Shown here piece after piece: positions 16,946-24,323 of a DNA stretch of 28,567 bases. A program made the translations under genes and the position numbers. The stretch spans positions 1 through 28,567 of IMG/VR virus record IMGVR_UViG_3300040806_001024, one strand, 5' to 3'. Under the pieces are notes generated by a model, which did no database searches, had not been told where the DNA came from, and saw only the letters and a program-made list of their open reading frames with translations. Source of the stretch: a virus. How positions within the stretch are numbered: the first letter of the stretch is position 1; the number at the start of each line of letters is the position of its first letter.

Positions 16946-18403
16946 ATGGCAAAATTAACACCAGACTCTAAAGTAGATGGTTCTCAGATCTACACAGGAA
17001 ACGTAGAGCTAAATACTTCTGTGGCTGGATCTAATTCCCCTGATCTGTACTATCTGTATAAATATTCAAATGGTACTCTTAGATGGGAAGCGGTCCCCGC
17101 AGCTTTAGAGCCTAACATAGAATTTAGTACCGCTACGCCAACACCTACTCCAACACCTACTCCAACACCTACTCCAACACCTACTCCAACACCTACGCCC
17201 ACCCCAACTTTTACTCCTTTTACTAATCAAACTACCACTACTGGTAGCGAAGCTTTACCTCCTAGTACTGCAGGGTATACAGTTACTTACGAGTTAGTAG
17301 GTTCCGGAGGTGCTGGGGGTTTAGCAGGTTCTCCCTATGCCAAGGACGGGATAACTCCAGGACCTCTAGGCCCTTATGCTACTTACCCTGCTGTTAATTA
17401 TCCTACTCCTACAGCTTACCAGTACCACATAGGAGGGAGCCCTGGAGGAGGAGGCGGAGGGGCAGGAAGCATCCAAGGGGGCAGCTTTGTTATCCCTGCT
17501 TCTGGTCCTTTTACTTTTAACTATACTATTGCCGGCGTAACCCCTTTTGGGGCGGGATCTGCTAGTGATATCAGCCACCCTACTATCACTACTGTTACTG
17601 CTAGCGGAGGTTCTCAAGGAACTACAGGTGCTGGAGATCCTGCTACTAATGGTGTGTTAGGGCCTGCTAATGTTAATAACCTTAGGTTTTATCCTTCGAC
17701 TAATAATCCTGGTAGTGCAGGCAGTGTTAATCCGGCACTAGCCTCTAACCCTACTGCCGTAGGTAAAGGAGGTTGGGGTTATTGGGGTAATGGTAGCCCT
17801 CCTGGAGGGTCAACCAACAATCCGCCTACTTCTCCTAGATCGGGTGCTGCAGGAGGTATCTACTACTCTGTAGTGGAAAATTCTCCAACACCTACGCCAA
17901 CACCTACGCCAACACCTACGCCAACACCTACGCCTACTCCCTCAGTTTACGACATAGAAATGTTTTATAACCCTGCTCCTCAGATACTTGAGATCGATAC
18001 AAGTACAGGAGCATTAAGTACCGCTCCTGGACCATACTCTTTTACATCAGTAACTAAAGTTAGTGGGCCCACTGAGCCTCAAGCTACCCACTTTTCATCT
18101 TTTAGTACTATTACTGTATCAGATGTTCAAGCTGCGGGAGATTTAAGCGCTTCCACAGAATGGGTAAAAATGTACTGGACAGGGTCACCTACAGGGTCGC
18201 AACTTTCAAATACCGCAGATGATGGAACTTATAGACCTATGGGTACTCCTAATCCAGCTAGCGCACCTGCTACAAGTTATGTAAACTTTTACGTAACTAA
18301 AGCCCCAGGCGTAGGTCCTTATATAGCACCAGGGATGACACCTAATCCCGTAAATAACCCAGCCGCTTCTTGGAAAGTGAAGTGGCGTGTAACACTAGAT
18401 TAA
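16946..18403 (+). CDS. Adhesin with two Thr-Pro repeat linkers and a glycine-rich domain
   Basis: The 485-residue product begins MAKLTPDSKVDGSQIYTGN, related to the starts of the genes at 15808 and 19776, and has the short linker KYSNGTLRWE. A first (Thr-Pro)n tract follows (codons at 17135-17209). Next comes a glycine-rich beta domain (VTYELVGSGGAGGLAG, GGSPGGGGGGAGSIQGGS, GKGGWGYWGNGSPPGG) that resembles the glycine-rich heads of phage adhesins. After a second (Pro-Thr)n tract (17885-17941) there is a C-terminal beta domain ending WKVKWRVTLD. The Thr-Pro tracts would be stiff, extended spacers between globular heads. The two genes immediately downstream encode 2OG/Fe(II) oxygenases, which makes this protein a candidate substrate for proline hydroxylation; that link is inference. 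Confidence 0.68.
   Translation: MAKLTPDSKVDGSQIYTGNVELNTSVAGSNSPDLYYLYKYSNGTLRWEAVPAALEPNIEFSTATPTPTPTPTPTPTPTPTPTPTPTPTFTPFTNQTTTTGSEALPPSTAGYTVTYELVGSGGAGGLAGSPYAKDGITPGPLGPYATYPAVNYPTPTAYQYHIGGSPGGGGGGAGSIQGGSFVIPASGPFTFNYTIAGVTPFGAGSASDISHPTITTVTASGGSQGTTGAGDPATNGVLGPANVNNLRFYPSTNNPGSAGSVNPALASNPTAVGKGGWGYWGNGSPPGGSTNNPPTSPRSGAAGGIYYSVVENSPTPTPTPTPTPTPTPTPTPSVYDIEMFYNPAPQILEIDTSTGALSTAPGPYSFTSVTKVSGPTEPQATHFSSFSTITVSDVQAAGDLSASTEWVKMYWTGSPTGSQLSNTADDGTYRPMGTPNPASAPATSYVNFYVTKAPGVGPYIAPGMTPNPVNNPAASWKVKWRVTLD
17135..17209 (+). repeat. In-frame 12-bp microsatellite encoding Thr-Pro repeats
   Basis: About 75 nt of alternating ACN and CCN codons, mostly built on the 12-bp unit CCAACACCTACT. 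The DNA is nearly perfect in its middle copies. Slippage in whole 6- or 12-bp steps keeps the frame, so the linker length can vary without loss of the protein. Confidence 0.9.
17885..17941 (+). repeat. Second in-frame 12-bp microsatellite encoding Pro-Thr repeats
   Basis: About 57 nt built on CCAACACCTACG. It differs from the first tract in the last base of the unit (ACG in place of ACT), so the two tracts have been expanded separately rather than copied as a block. Confidence 0.9.
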
Positions 18404-18422
18404 CCATAAGAAAGGTAAAAAT

Positions 18423-19160
18423 ATGACACCCGCAGAGGTATTTAAGCAAAATAAGTATATCGTATTTGACGGCGTACTACAAAAAGAAACTTGTGAGCAT
18501 TTAACTGATTATATGTTTCTAAAAAAAGAAGCAGGCTACTTAGAGCCTCCTGTAGCTCTTGGAGGTACTGACACTCAATGCCCTAAAAGTTGGAGCATTT
18601 ATGGTGACCCTGCTTTTGACTCTATTCTACGTAAGATGGCCCCTAGCCTATCTAAAATGTTAGGAGAAGAGCTTGTACCTGCTTATACATATGCACGTAT
18701 CTATGAGCCAGGAGAAGTTTTAGAGTGGCATGTAGACCGTCCTAGCTGTGAAATTTCTGGGACTATGACTCTTGGGCTAGCCGACATTAAAGAATTATGG
18801 CCTATCTATGTAGGCACTCCAGGCTCTAAAGAGAAAGTAGGCAATCCTATCATGATTGGTGTAGGAGAACTTATGATGTATCAAGGAGAGCAGGTACCTC
18901 ACTGGCGCGATAGGTTTGAAGGGCAATGGCAGGTACAAGTATTCTTTCACTATGTTAAAGCTAATGGTCCTCACGCTAAGGAACACGCTAAAGATGGGCG
19001 TCCGAGCTTAGGTATTTTTAAATCCTCTACAGAATATGATAAACAAACAAAAAGAATTATTGAATATGCAAACGGTGCTAGACCGGTAGAACAAGAAACA
19101 AAAACTGTAGTAAAAGACTCACCTTCTACTACATTAAAACCATTTACTTTTGAGGCTTAA
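18423..19160 (+). CDS. 2-oxoglutarate/Fe(II)-dependent oxygenase-like protein
   Basis: The 245-residue product has a double-stranded beta-helix oxygenase signature. The HxD iron ligands are in EVLEWHVDRPSCE (H103, D105), preceded by YTYARIYEPGE. The distal histidine is in QVPHWRDRFEG (H160), followed by a strand QVQVFFHYV. The residue ten positions after H160, where prolyl-hydroxylase-like enzymes keep an Arg or Lys for 2-oxoglutarate, is Gln here; R162 or R164 may take the role, or the co-substrate pocket differs. The C-terminal 65 residues are polar and look like an added tail. AAAGG precedes the ATG. The gene is followed at once by a second oxygenase. Family assignment is good; the substrate is unknown. 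Confidence 0.78.
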   Translation: MTPAEVFKQNKYIVFDGVLQKETCEHLTDYMFLKKEAGYLEPPVALGGTDTQCPKSWSIYGDPAFDSILRKMAPSLSKMLGEELVPAYTYARIYEPGEVLEWHVDRPSCEISGTMTLGLADIKELWPIYVGTPGSKEKVGNPIMIGVGELMMYQGEQVPHWRDRFEGQWQVQVFFHYVKANGPHAKEHAKDGRPSLGIFKSSTEYDKQTKRIIEYANGARPVEQETKTVVKDSPSTTLKPFTFEA

Positions 19161-19161
19161 T

Positions 19162-19776
19162 ATGTTACTTTTACAAAAAGAACTACCACCTATTCCATCT
19201 ATTATTGTGCACGATAAAAACACTTGCCCTGACGACACTAATCTATACTTTACTCCTGAAGAGTGTATGTGGATTAGAAAGTGGGCAGAAAACAAAACAC
19301 CTCAGTTCGCTTCTGTAGGCTCTGGTAATGAAAATGAGGTGAGACGTAGTACAAGAGACGTATATCTTGTTGGTATGCCTAGAGACGAAATGACAGATGG
19401 CATTTACCGTAAGATTTTATATCAAGTAGACTATGCTAATAAAAATGGATTTAATTTTGATTTACAAGGAATTTTGCATGATCTACAAGTACTTAGGTAT
19501 ACAGACGCTACTCAGCAGCACTATGATTGGCATATTGATATCAGTGGCGGTAATGCTACAGGCAGAAAAATCTCATACATCATTCAATTAAGTGATGAAG
19601 ATGAGTATGAAGGAGGAGAGTTAGAAGTCTTTGACGGTAATAATCATATCGCCCCCAAAAAACAAGGCACAGTAGTAATGTTTCCTAGTTATATGAGCCA
19701 TAGAGTATCTCCCGTAACTAAAGGCACTCGCTGGAGCTTGGTTATCTGGATTCAAGGAACAACTCATTTTAGGTAA
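19162..19776 (+). CDS. 2-oxoglutarate/Fe(II)-dependent dioxygenase (prolyl-hydroxylase-like)
   Basis: I place the start at the ATG at 19162 (GAGG 6 nt upstream, 1 nt after the previous stop) rather than at an in-frame TTG at 19150, giving 204 residues. The catalytic set is complete: HxD in QHYDWHIDIS (H124, D126), the distal histidine in YMSHRVSPV (H180) and, exactly ten residues later, R190 in KGTRWSLVIWIQG for the 2-oxoglutarate carboxylate. GGELEVFDG and GTVVMFPS are the usual strands between. This arrangement is that of prolyl-4-hydroxylase/PiuC-type enzymes, which oxidise protein or small-molecule substrates using O2 and 2-oxoglutarate. The stop overlaps the next start (TAATG). Adjacent virion proteins are plausible substrates, but nothing in the sequence proves it. 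Confidence 0.85.
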   Translation: MLLLQKELPPIPSIIVHDKNTCPDDTNLYFTPEECMWIRKWAENKTPQFASVGSGNENEVRRSTRDVYLVGMPRDEMTDGIYRKILYQVDYANKNGFNFDLQGILHDLQVLRYTDATQQHYDWHIDISGGNATGRKISYIIQLSDEDEYEGGELEVFDGNNHIAPKKQGTVVMFPSYMSHRVSPVTKGTRWSLVIWIQGTTHFR

Positions 19777-20768
19777 TGGCTAAACTTACAGGACCTACCA
19801 CAGTAGGAGGACAAGAAGTTAGGAGAGTTAGGTACCAAGATTTTTTAGAGAATCTTGCTGCTAACTCTTCCCCAGGAGAAGGTGTAGTAGTAACGTCTAA
19901 TGTTACTTATAGCTACAGCTTTAGTTATCTTTCAGACGGTCAGGTAGCAAATGACGCTTCTTGGACTGTTTTTCCTGGTAGCTGGACTGTTGATCTGTCT
20001 AATGTAACTTCCGACAGTGTTAACTTTAGTGTAAATTCTCAGGATACTTCTCCCTCTGGCCTAGCCTTCAGCTCTGATGGCACTAAGATGTACATAGTTG
20101 GGACTGGCAATGACAGTGTATATCAATACAGTTTGTCTACAGCTTTTGACTTAAGTACAGCCTCATATGATAGTGTTAGCCTTAACGTAAATAGTCAGGA
20201 TAGTATTCCCTTTGGAATGGCATTCAACACTGATGGCAGCAAGATGTATATTTCTGGCCTTGCAAATGACACTATATTTCAATACAGCCTATCTACAGCT
20301 TTTGACTTAAGTACAGCCTCCTACGATAGTGTCAGCTTCAGCGTAAGTAGTCAGGATACTGTTCCTTATGGCCTAGCCTTCAACTCTGATGGCACTAAGA
20401 TGTACATGGTTGGTTATGCCAATGCAAGTGTATATCAATATACTTTGTCTACAGCTTTTGACTTGAGTACAGCCTCCTACGATAGTGTCAGCTTCAGCGT
20501 AAGTAGTCAGGATCTTGTTCCCATTGATCTAGCCTTCAACTCTGAGGGCACTAAAATGTATATTTTGGGAAGTAACTCTATCAAAGGGTATCAATACACT
20601 TTATCCACAGGCTTCGACCTAAGCACCGCCTCGTATGATAGTGTTAGTTTTAGTGTCTCTAGTCAGGATACTTCTCCCCAGAGTTTTGCTTTCAGCACCG
20701 ATGGAACTAAGATGTACCTAATAGGCCGACAACTTGACAGAGTTTACCAATATAGCACAGGATTATAA
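19776..20768 (+). CDS. Beta-propeller virion protein made of 52-residue repeats
   Basis: The 330-residue product begins MAKLTGPTTVGGQEVRRV, an N-terminus similar to those at 15808 and 16946. From residue 93 it consists of 52-residue units with consensus P.GLAFNSDGTKMYMVG, then N.SVYQYTLSTAFDLSTASY and DSVSFSVSSQD. Units start at residues 93, 145, 197 and 249, and a final partial one at 301. This is the NHL/YVTN/SMP-30-like propeller repeat type. The C-terminal partial unit (VYQYSTGL) could close the ring with the first strand segment (SVNFSVNSQD), a usual way of locking propellers. It is a second, unrelated propeller class beside the kelch-like proteins, again likely a surface-binding head. 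Confidence 0.65.
   Translation: MAKLTGPTTVGGQEVRRVRYQDFLENLAANSSPGEGVVVTSNVTYSYSFSYLSDGQVANDASWTVFPGSWTVDLSNVTSDSVNFSVNSQDTSPSGLAFSSDGTKMYIVGTGNDSVYQYSLSTAFDLSTASYDSVSLNVNSQDSIPFGMAFNTDGSKMYISGLANDTIFQYSLSTAFDLSTASYDSVSFSVSSQDTVPYGLAFNSDGTKMYMVGYANASVYQYTLSTAFDLSTASYDSVSFSVSSQDLVPIDLAFNSEGTKMYILGSNSIKGYQYTLSTGFDLSTASYDSVSFSVSSQDTSPQSFAFSTDGTKMYLIGRQLDRVYQYSTGL
20052..20765 (+). repeat. 156-nt tandem repeats in the propeller gene
   Basis: Units begin at 20052, 20208, 20364, 20520 and 20676 (the last one partial). The segment coding for STAFDLSTASYDSVSFSVSS is nearly identical in the central copies, while the blade faces differ. This points to repeat-level duplication or gene conversion with selection for variety at the exposed loops. 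Confidence 0.85.
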
Positions 20769-20771
20769 TAG

Positions 20772-20825
20772 ATGACAATTAATAGTACCGTATCAGGATA
20801 TTCAACGGGGGGAAATCAAGTATAG
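20772..20825 (+). CDS. 17-residue remnant of a kelch-like adhesin gene (possible coupling leader)
   Basis: A short frame ATG...TAG encodes MTINSTVSGYSTGGNQV. The GYSTGG is the hallmark loop of the kelch-like repeats in this window and the ending NQV with its CAAGTATAG codons matches the end of the 6533-8338 gene (QQV, same nine bases). The simplest reading is a kelch-like gene that lost nearly everything between its start and its last residues. Its TAG overlaps the GTG of the next gene (TAGTG), and the GGGGGGA inside it lies where the next gene needs a ribosome binding site, so it may persist as a translated leader. Confidence 0.5.
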   Translation: MTINSTVSGYSTGGNQV

Positions 20826-21271
20826 TGTACTTAGTTTATGTTGAGGATTTTCCTGTTGAAGCTTTAACTCCTGCCTTTCCTAGACCTGCATCTTTTTATA
20901 AGTCTCGTCCAGAGTTTTTAGAAATGCAGAAAATTATAATTGACAGTCTACTAGCAGATGGGTTAAAATATCCATTATGTGCTATAAATAAATTAGATAA
21001 TGGTATTGTCTATCATGTGGGTATGGGTATGCAAAGATTAGCTGCCCTTAAAAAACTAGATTGGGCTACTTGTAAAGCTGTAATAGCTTGCAGACCTACA
21101 GATTCTTATATCCCTTTAGGGCTTCCAATAAAGAATAGAAAAGAATTAGAAGACGTATTTGGGACTAGTCTTAGAAAGTTTCATTTAGCGCCTAATTCTT
21201 TTGAGGCACAACCAGCTGAAGATCCTAAACAGTGGGATCCTATTAGACTTAGAAATGAGGGGAACAAATGA
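20825..21271 (+). CDS. ParB/Srx-like domain protein
   Basis: The 148-residue product starts at GTG, overlapping the preceding short frame by 1 nt. It has the ParB N-terminal pattern: a helix MQKIIIDSLLADGLKYPLC, then NKLDNGIVYHVGMGMQRLAA with the G...R motif at about residues 66-71, and LDWATCKAVIAC. In true ParB this domain binds CTP and drives partition. Phages carry stand-alone versions near the terminase whose role is not settled; proposals include DNA-end handling or nuclease activity. No helix-turn-helix DNA-binding domain is visible downstream, and the protein is short for ParB. It overlaps the next gene by 4 nt (ATGA), putting it in the packaging operon. Confidence 0.6.
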   Translation: MYLVYVEDFPVEALTPAFPRPASFYKSRPEFLEMQKIIIDSLLADGLKYPLCAINKLDNGIVYHVGMGMQRLAALKKLDWATCKAVIACRPTDSYIPLGLPIKNRKELEDVFGTSLRKFHLAPNSFEAQPAEDPKQWDPIRLRNEGNK

Positions 21272-22149
21272 CTAACGAAGTCACAAGTTACAGCGAAAAA
21301 AACGAAAATAAAGACTTAAGCGTATGGATTCAGGATGCTCAAACAACACATCTTAGTGATGTTTTTTCTGCAGAAAATCTTCCTTACGTGCAAAGCTTTG
21401 GCAATAGAACTTTAGCAGAGAATGCGCAATTAGCAGAACTAGCTATTTTAAATTGTCAAGAAACAGAGCGTATTTGGAACCGTTCACACTCTCAGTGGAC
21501 ATGGAGACACATTAATTTAAGCTACGCTGCACCATTTAAAAACCTACGACAAGTGAGTGCAGAAGTTTCTTCTAAACGAGAAGCGTTAGAAGAGGCAAAA
21601 TGGAACTGGCTAAAAACCCAAGCTAAAATTAAGATTAAAGAAGAACAGATACAAAAAGAACAAAACCCTAATAAAAGAGAGTTATTAGAAATTGAGCTAG
21701 CCCAGATGAAGTCTCAAAGTGCTTCAGGAATGAAGTATGTAGAGGGAGCTATGAAAGATGTTATTACCCTTTCAGAGCTTTATGATCAGCTAAAAAGACC
21801 TTATGAAGGTTACAGCGAGGCAGACTTTGAGCAAGAGGAAGCTAAAAGCCACTTAAAAAGAAGCTTAGTGCAGTGTCTAAGAGATATTAGACAGAGTGGA
21901 CGCATTACTAAGGGCGAACAAGAATATTTAGAGCAGATCGGGGCTAATCCAGGAAAAGTATTTCAGGATATGATACATTATCTGCAAGAAGAAGAACAAA
22001 GTGACGATTATACTGTCACAGGAATGTACAACTTTTTAGACACTATGTGCGACAAACTGATAGATCAACTAAAAGTAGATGAAGTGCGAATGCAACTTCA
22101 GGGTCTTGAGCACACTATTCTTGATAAAGCCTTATTTAAATCAGAATAA
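21268..22149 (+). CDS. Coiled-coil protein upstream of terminase (small-terminase candidate)
   Basis: The 293-residue product is mostly helical. Residues 50-90 contain ENAQLAELAILNCQETERIW and RSHSQWTWRHINLS. Residues about 95-150 form a long charged heptad region (EVSSKREALEEAKWNWL, KIKIKEEQIQKEQ). The C-terminal half is acidic. I do not recognise the family. Position, two genes before the large terminase subunit and coupled to the ParB-like gene, plus an oligomerising coil, would fit a small terminase subunit or packaging accessory protein, but there is no visible helix-turn-helix to support DNA binding. A GAGGGG precedes the ATG, and the gene is followed by a 12-nt gap with GAGGAG for the next one. 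Confidence 0.4.
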   Translation: MTNEVTSYSEKNENKDLSVWIQDAQTTHLSDVFSAENLPYVQSFGNRTLAENAQLAELAILNCQETERIWNRSHSQWTWRHINLSYAAPFKNLRQVSAEVSSKREALEEAKWNWLKTQAKIKIKEEQIQKEQNPNKRELLEIELAQMKSQSASGMKYVEGAMKDVITLSELYDQLKRPYEGYSEADFEQEEAKSHLKRSLVQCLRDIRQSGRITKGEQEYLEQIGANPGKVFQDMIHYLQEEEQSDDYTVTGMYNFLDTMCDKLIDQLKVDEVRMQLQGLEHTILDKALFKSE

Positions 22150-22161
22150 GAGGAGACTATT

Positions 22162-22824
22162 ATGATAGTTGAATATATGTTAGAACAAGTTGGAAGAGGT
22201 GACGCTAAGCGCGCCCCTTCTTTTATTAGAGACGGAGGTCATTGGTTTAATCCATCAAACTTTACGTACTTAGGATGGGTACCTAATCTTGCAGAAAGAG
22301 AATTTTATGTGCCCGATTCTTTATCTGTAATGACCAGACAAGATGTTATAGATAGAGGATTAAGCCTTCATGCGTCTTTTCCTATGGTTAACTATGGAGA
22401 GGTAGCTAATATAGAAGAAGAGCCTACAACCTTAACAGACGCAGAAGTTACTACACTGTTGGGAGATTGGTACGATACAATGACTAATAACTACACTCAG
22501 CAGCCTGCAGAGGCTTATGTAAGTTATGATAGCGGTACTATTACCGCACGAGTAGTTTTTGCAAGAAAAGGTCTTATTATTACTGGCACCCCTCAGCTAG
22601 ATGTGAGTGTAGGGGGTATTACAAGTACCTTAGATTATCAAACGAGTAACTTCAACTCTATTACATTTACAAAAACACAAGCAGCAAGCTCGGGAACTGA
22701 GATTTCCCTAGATGCAAATACCTCTATTACCTTAAACGGAGGTACTATTACAGACGGTACGGATAATGTTATTTTATCTTTAACTTCTCTGAGTGAGAGC
22801 GAATTAAGTATTACCGTAGAATAA
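22162..22824 (+). CDS. Small virion-like protein with a C-terminal beta domain
   Basis: GAGGAG precedes the ATG. Residues 1-75 (MIVEYMLEQVGRGDAKRAPS, GGHWFNPSNFTYLGWVPN) have no family I can name. The middle has a short helical part (LTDAEVTTLLGDWYDTM). Residues about 130-220 form an immunoglobulin-like beta domain: GTPQLDVSVGGITSTLDYQ, FNSITFTKTQAASSGTEI, SITLNGGTITDGTDNVIL. Such domains decorate phage capsids or tails. The stop overlaps the start of the large terminase (TAATG), so it is translated with the packaging genes. It may be a decoration or head-fibre subunit. This is a weak assignment based only on the beta pattern. Confidence 0.45.
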   Translation: MIVEYMLEQVGRGDAKRAPSFIRDGGHWFNPSNFTYLGWVPNLAEREFYVPDSLSVMTRQDVIDRGLSLHASFPMVNYGEVANIEEEPTTLTDAEVTTLLGDWYDTMTNNYTQQPAEAYVSYDSGTITARVVFARKGLIITGTPQLDVSVGGITSTLDYQTSNFNSITFTKTQAASSGTEISLDANTSITLNGGTITDGTDNVILSLTSLSESELSITVE

Positions 22825-24092
22825 TGTCAGATAACTATTTTAAAGTACCCGTAGATAAACTAACTTCTAAATTACCTGCTAAGTTCGGGTTTACAGAGTT
22901 TAATCCTAGTCAAGCAGCTATGCTTCAAGGATTAGAAGATAATAGATTCTGGGTACATATATCTGCCAGAAGAACAGGAAAGTCTAGTGCGGCAGCAGTA
23001 CTAGCATTAGCAAAGCTACTAGAACCTAATCAACAGGTTCTAGTAGTAGCGCCAGACTATAACTTATCCTCAATTATCTGGGATTACACTACTGAGCTTA
23101 TTCAAGCCTTTGGTATCGAAACAAAACGTTTGAATCTGAAAGATAGAGTTGTTAGGCTAGTTAATGATAGTACTTTTAGGCTACTATCTGCTAATAACAG
23201 ATCGAGCCTCGTAGGTAGGGCAGCAAATCTTCTTATCGTAGACGAGGCTGCTATCATACCAGACGATGAGTATTTTACTAGAGATCTAAGACCTGCTCTA
23301 TCGACCTATGAAGGATCTAGAGCACTATTTATTTCTACTCCTAGAGGTAAACAGAATTACTTATATAGTTACTATACTAGAGGAGACGACACTCATTATA
23401 ACGAATGGGGAAGTGGTTTATACCCTTGGCACGTTAATCCTGCACTAAAAGAAGCAGATATTGAAGAAGCTAAGAAAACACTGCCTCCTACTATTTTTAA
23501 GCAAGAGTATTACTGTGACTGGGTAAGCTTTGAGGGTCAAATCTATAAAGTTGAAGACTCAATTCACTTAATAAACACTAAAAAATATATAGAACCTGGC
23601 GATTCAAGATATACTTTTATAGCAGGGTTAGATATGGGCTTTAGAGACGATACTGCCTTTGTTGTAGTTGCTACTGATGGGAGCAATTATTTTGTAGTAG
23701 ATGAGTACATAGCTTCTGAAGGGACTACTTCTTCTCACGCAGAAGTAATTCAAGAAATGGTAGAACAGTGGCAGGTTGAGAATATCTATATTGATTCGGC
23801 GGCGGCACAAACAAAAGCTGACTTAGCCTATGACTATGATATTTTTTGTGAGAACGCAGTTAAATCTGTAAACGACGGTATAAGTTTCTTACAGGTTCTT
23901 GTAGAGAACGGAACCTTATTTTTTGATGAAGAGGATGCAGAACGCACATACGCTAGTGTAAATGGCTACAGATGGAATACAAAAGGGGAAAAAGCAAAAC
24001 CCTTACACGATTGGACTTCTCACTGTTGCGATGCTTTACGATATGCTATTTATTCTTATACTAAGACTTCTGCCGTGGGTATCTATGCCTAG
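22824..24092 (+). CDS. terL: Terminase large subunit
   Basis: The 422-residue protein shows the full ATPase-nuclease plan. ATPase: Walker A SARRTGKSS (47-55, K53), Walker B LLIVDEAA (136-143, D140, E141) and the coupling motif STPRG (171-175). RNase H-like nuclease: AGLDMGF (D270), IYIDSAA (D324) and SHCCDALRYA (D403), giving the usual three acidic metal ligands. It packages the genome into proheads and cuts concatemers, working with the portal encoded 650 nt downstream. Its length is close to compact terminases. The 3' end overlaps the next small gene by 8 nt. The arrangement TerL, HNH, portal, protease, capsid is the standard HK97-type order. Confidence 0.95.
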   Translation: MSDNYFKVPVDKLTSKLPAKFGFTEFNPSQAAMLQGLEDNRFWVHISARRTGKSSAAAVLALAKLLEPNQQVLVVAPDYNLSSIIWDYTTELIQAFGIETKRLNLKDRVVRLVNDSTFRLLSANNRSSLVGRAANLLIVDEAAIIPDDEYFTRDLRPALSTYEGSRALFISTPRGKQNYLYSYYTRGDDTHYNEWGSGLYPWHVNPALKEADIEEAKKTLPPTIFKQEYYCDWVSFEGQIYKVEDSIHLINTKKYIEPGDSRYTFIAGLDMGFRDDTAFVVVATDGSNYFVVDEYIASEGTTSSHAEVIQEMVEQWQVENIYIDSAAAQTKADLAYDYDIFCENAVKSVNDGISFLQVLVENGTLFFDEEDAERTYASVNGYRWNTKGEKAKPLHDWTSHCCDALRYAIYSYTKTSAVGIYA

Positions 24093-24312
24093 AAAAATGA
24101 ACAAAACTAAAAACGGTATGTTCCCTATTAGAAAGAAGCATACCGTTAAAACATTAAAAAAAGACGTTAAGTCTTTAAGAAAAAACGGCTATCCTGTAAA
24201 GATAGCTCTTCATACCTTAGAGGGTATTAAAAAGAGTAGTCCTAAGAAGAGCAGTAAGGCTCGGGGAACAAGTACTATACCCTCTAAGAAGTATGTAAAG
24301 AAGAAAAGATAG
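24085..24312 (+). CDS. Small highly basic protein
   Basis: I place the start at the ATG at 24085, inside the end of terL, giving 75 residues. A longer frame is open upstream but runs entirely through terL and is not credible. The product is packed with Lys and Arg: MPRKMNKTKNGMFPIRKKHT, VKTLKKDVKSLRKNGYPVK, and a lysine/serine tail ending KKYVKKKR. The central part could form a helix pair. It could bind DNA or RNA, or neutralise DNA during packaging; no family is recognised. An ATG at 24097 is an alternative start. No strong ribosome binding site is visible, so it probably depends on coupling to terL. Confidence 0.5.
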   Translation: MPRKMNKTKNGMFPIRKKHTVKTLKKDVKSLRKNGYPVKIALHTLEGIKKSSPKKSSKARGTSTIPSKKYVKKKR

Positions 24313-24323
24313 AAAATAAATTT

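Noticed and set aside
19150-19161. TTG start for the second oxygenase, and likewise the TTG at 24731 for portal
   Set aside because: In each case an ATG 12 nt further downstream has a well-placed GAGG or GGAG, and the TTG would overlap the preceding gene without a ribosome binding site.
23962-24312. A 116-codon frame covering the end of terL and the following gap
   Set aside because: The first 41 codons run through the terL nuclease motif in another frame. Only the part from the ATG at 24085 looks like a gene, so I list that shorter version.
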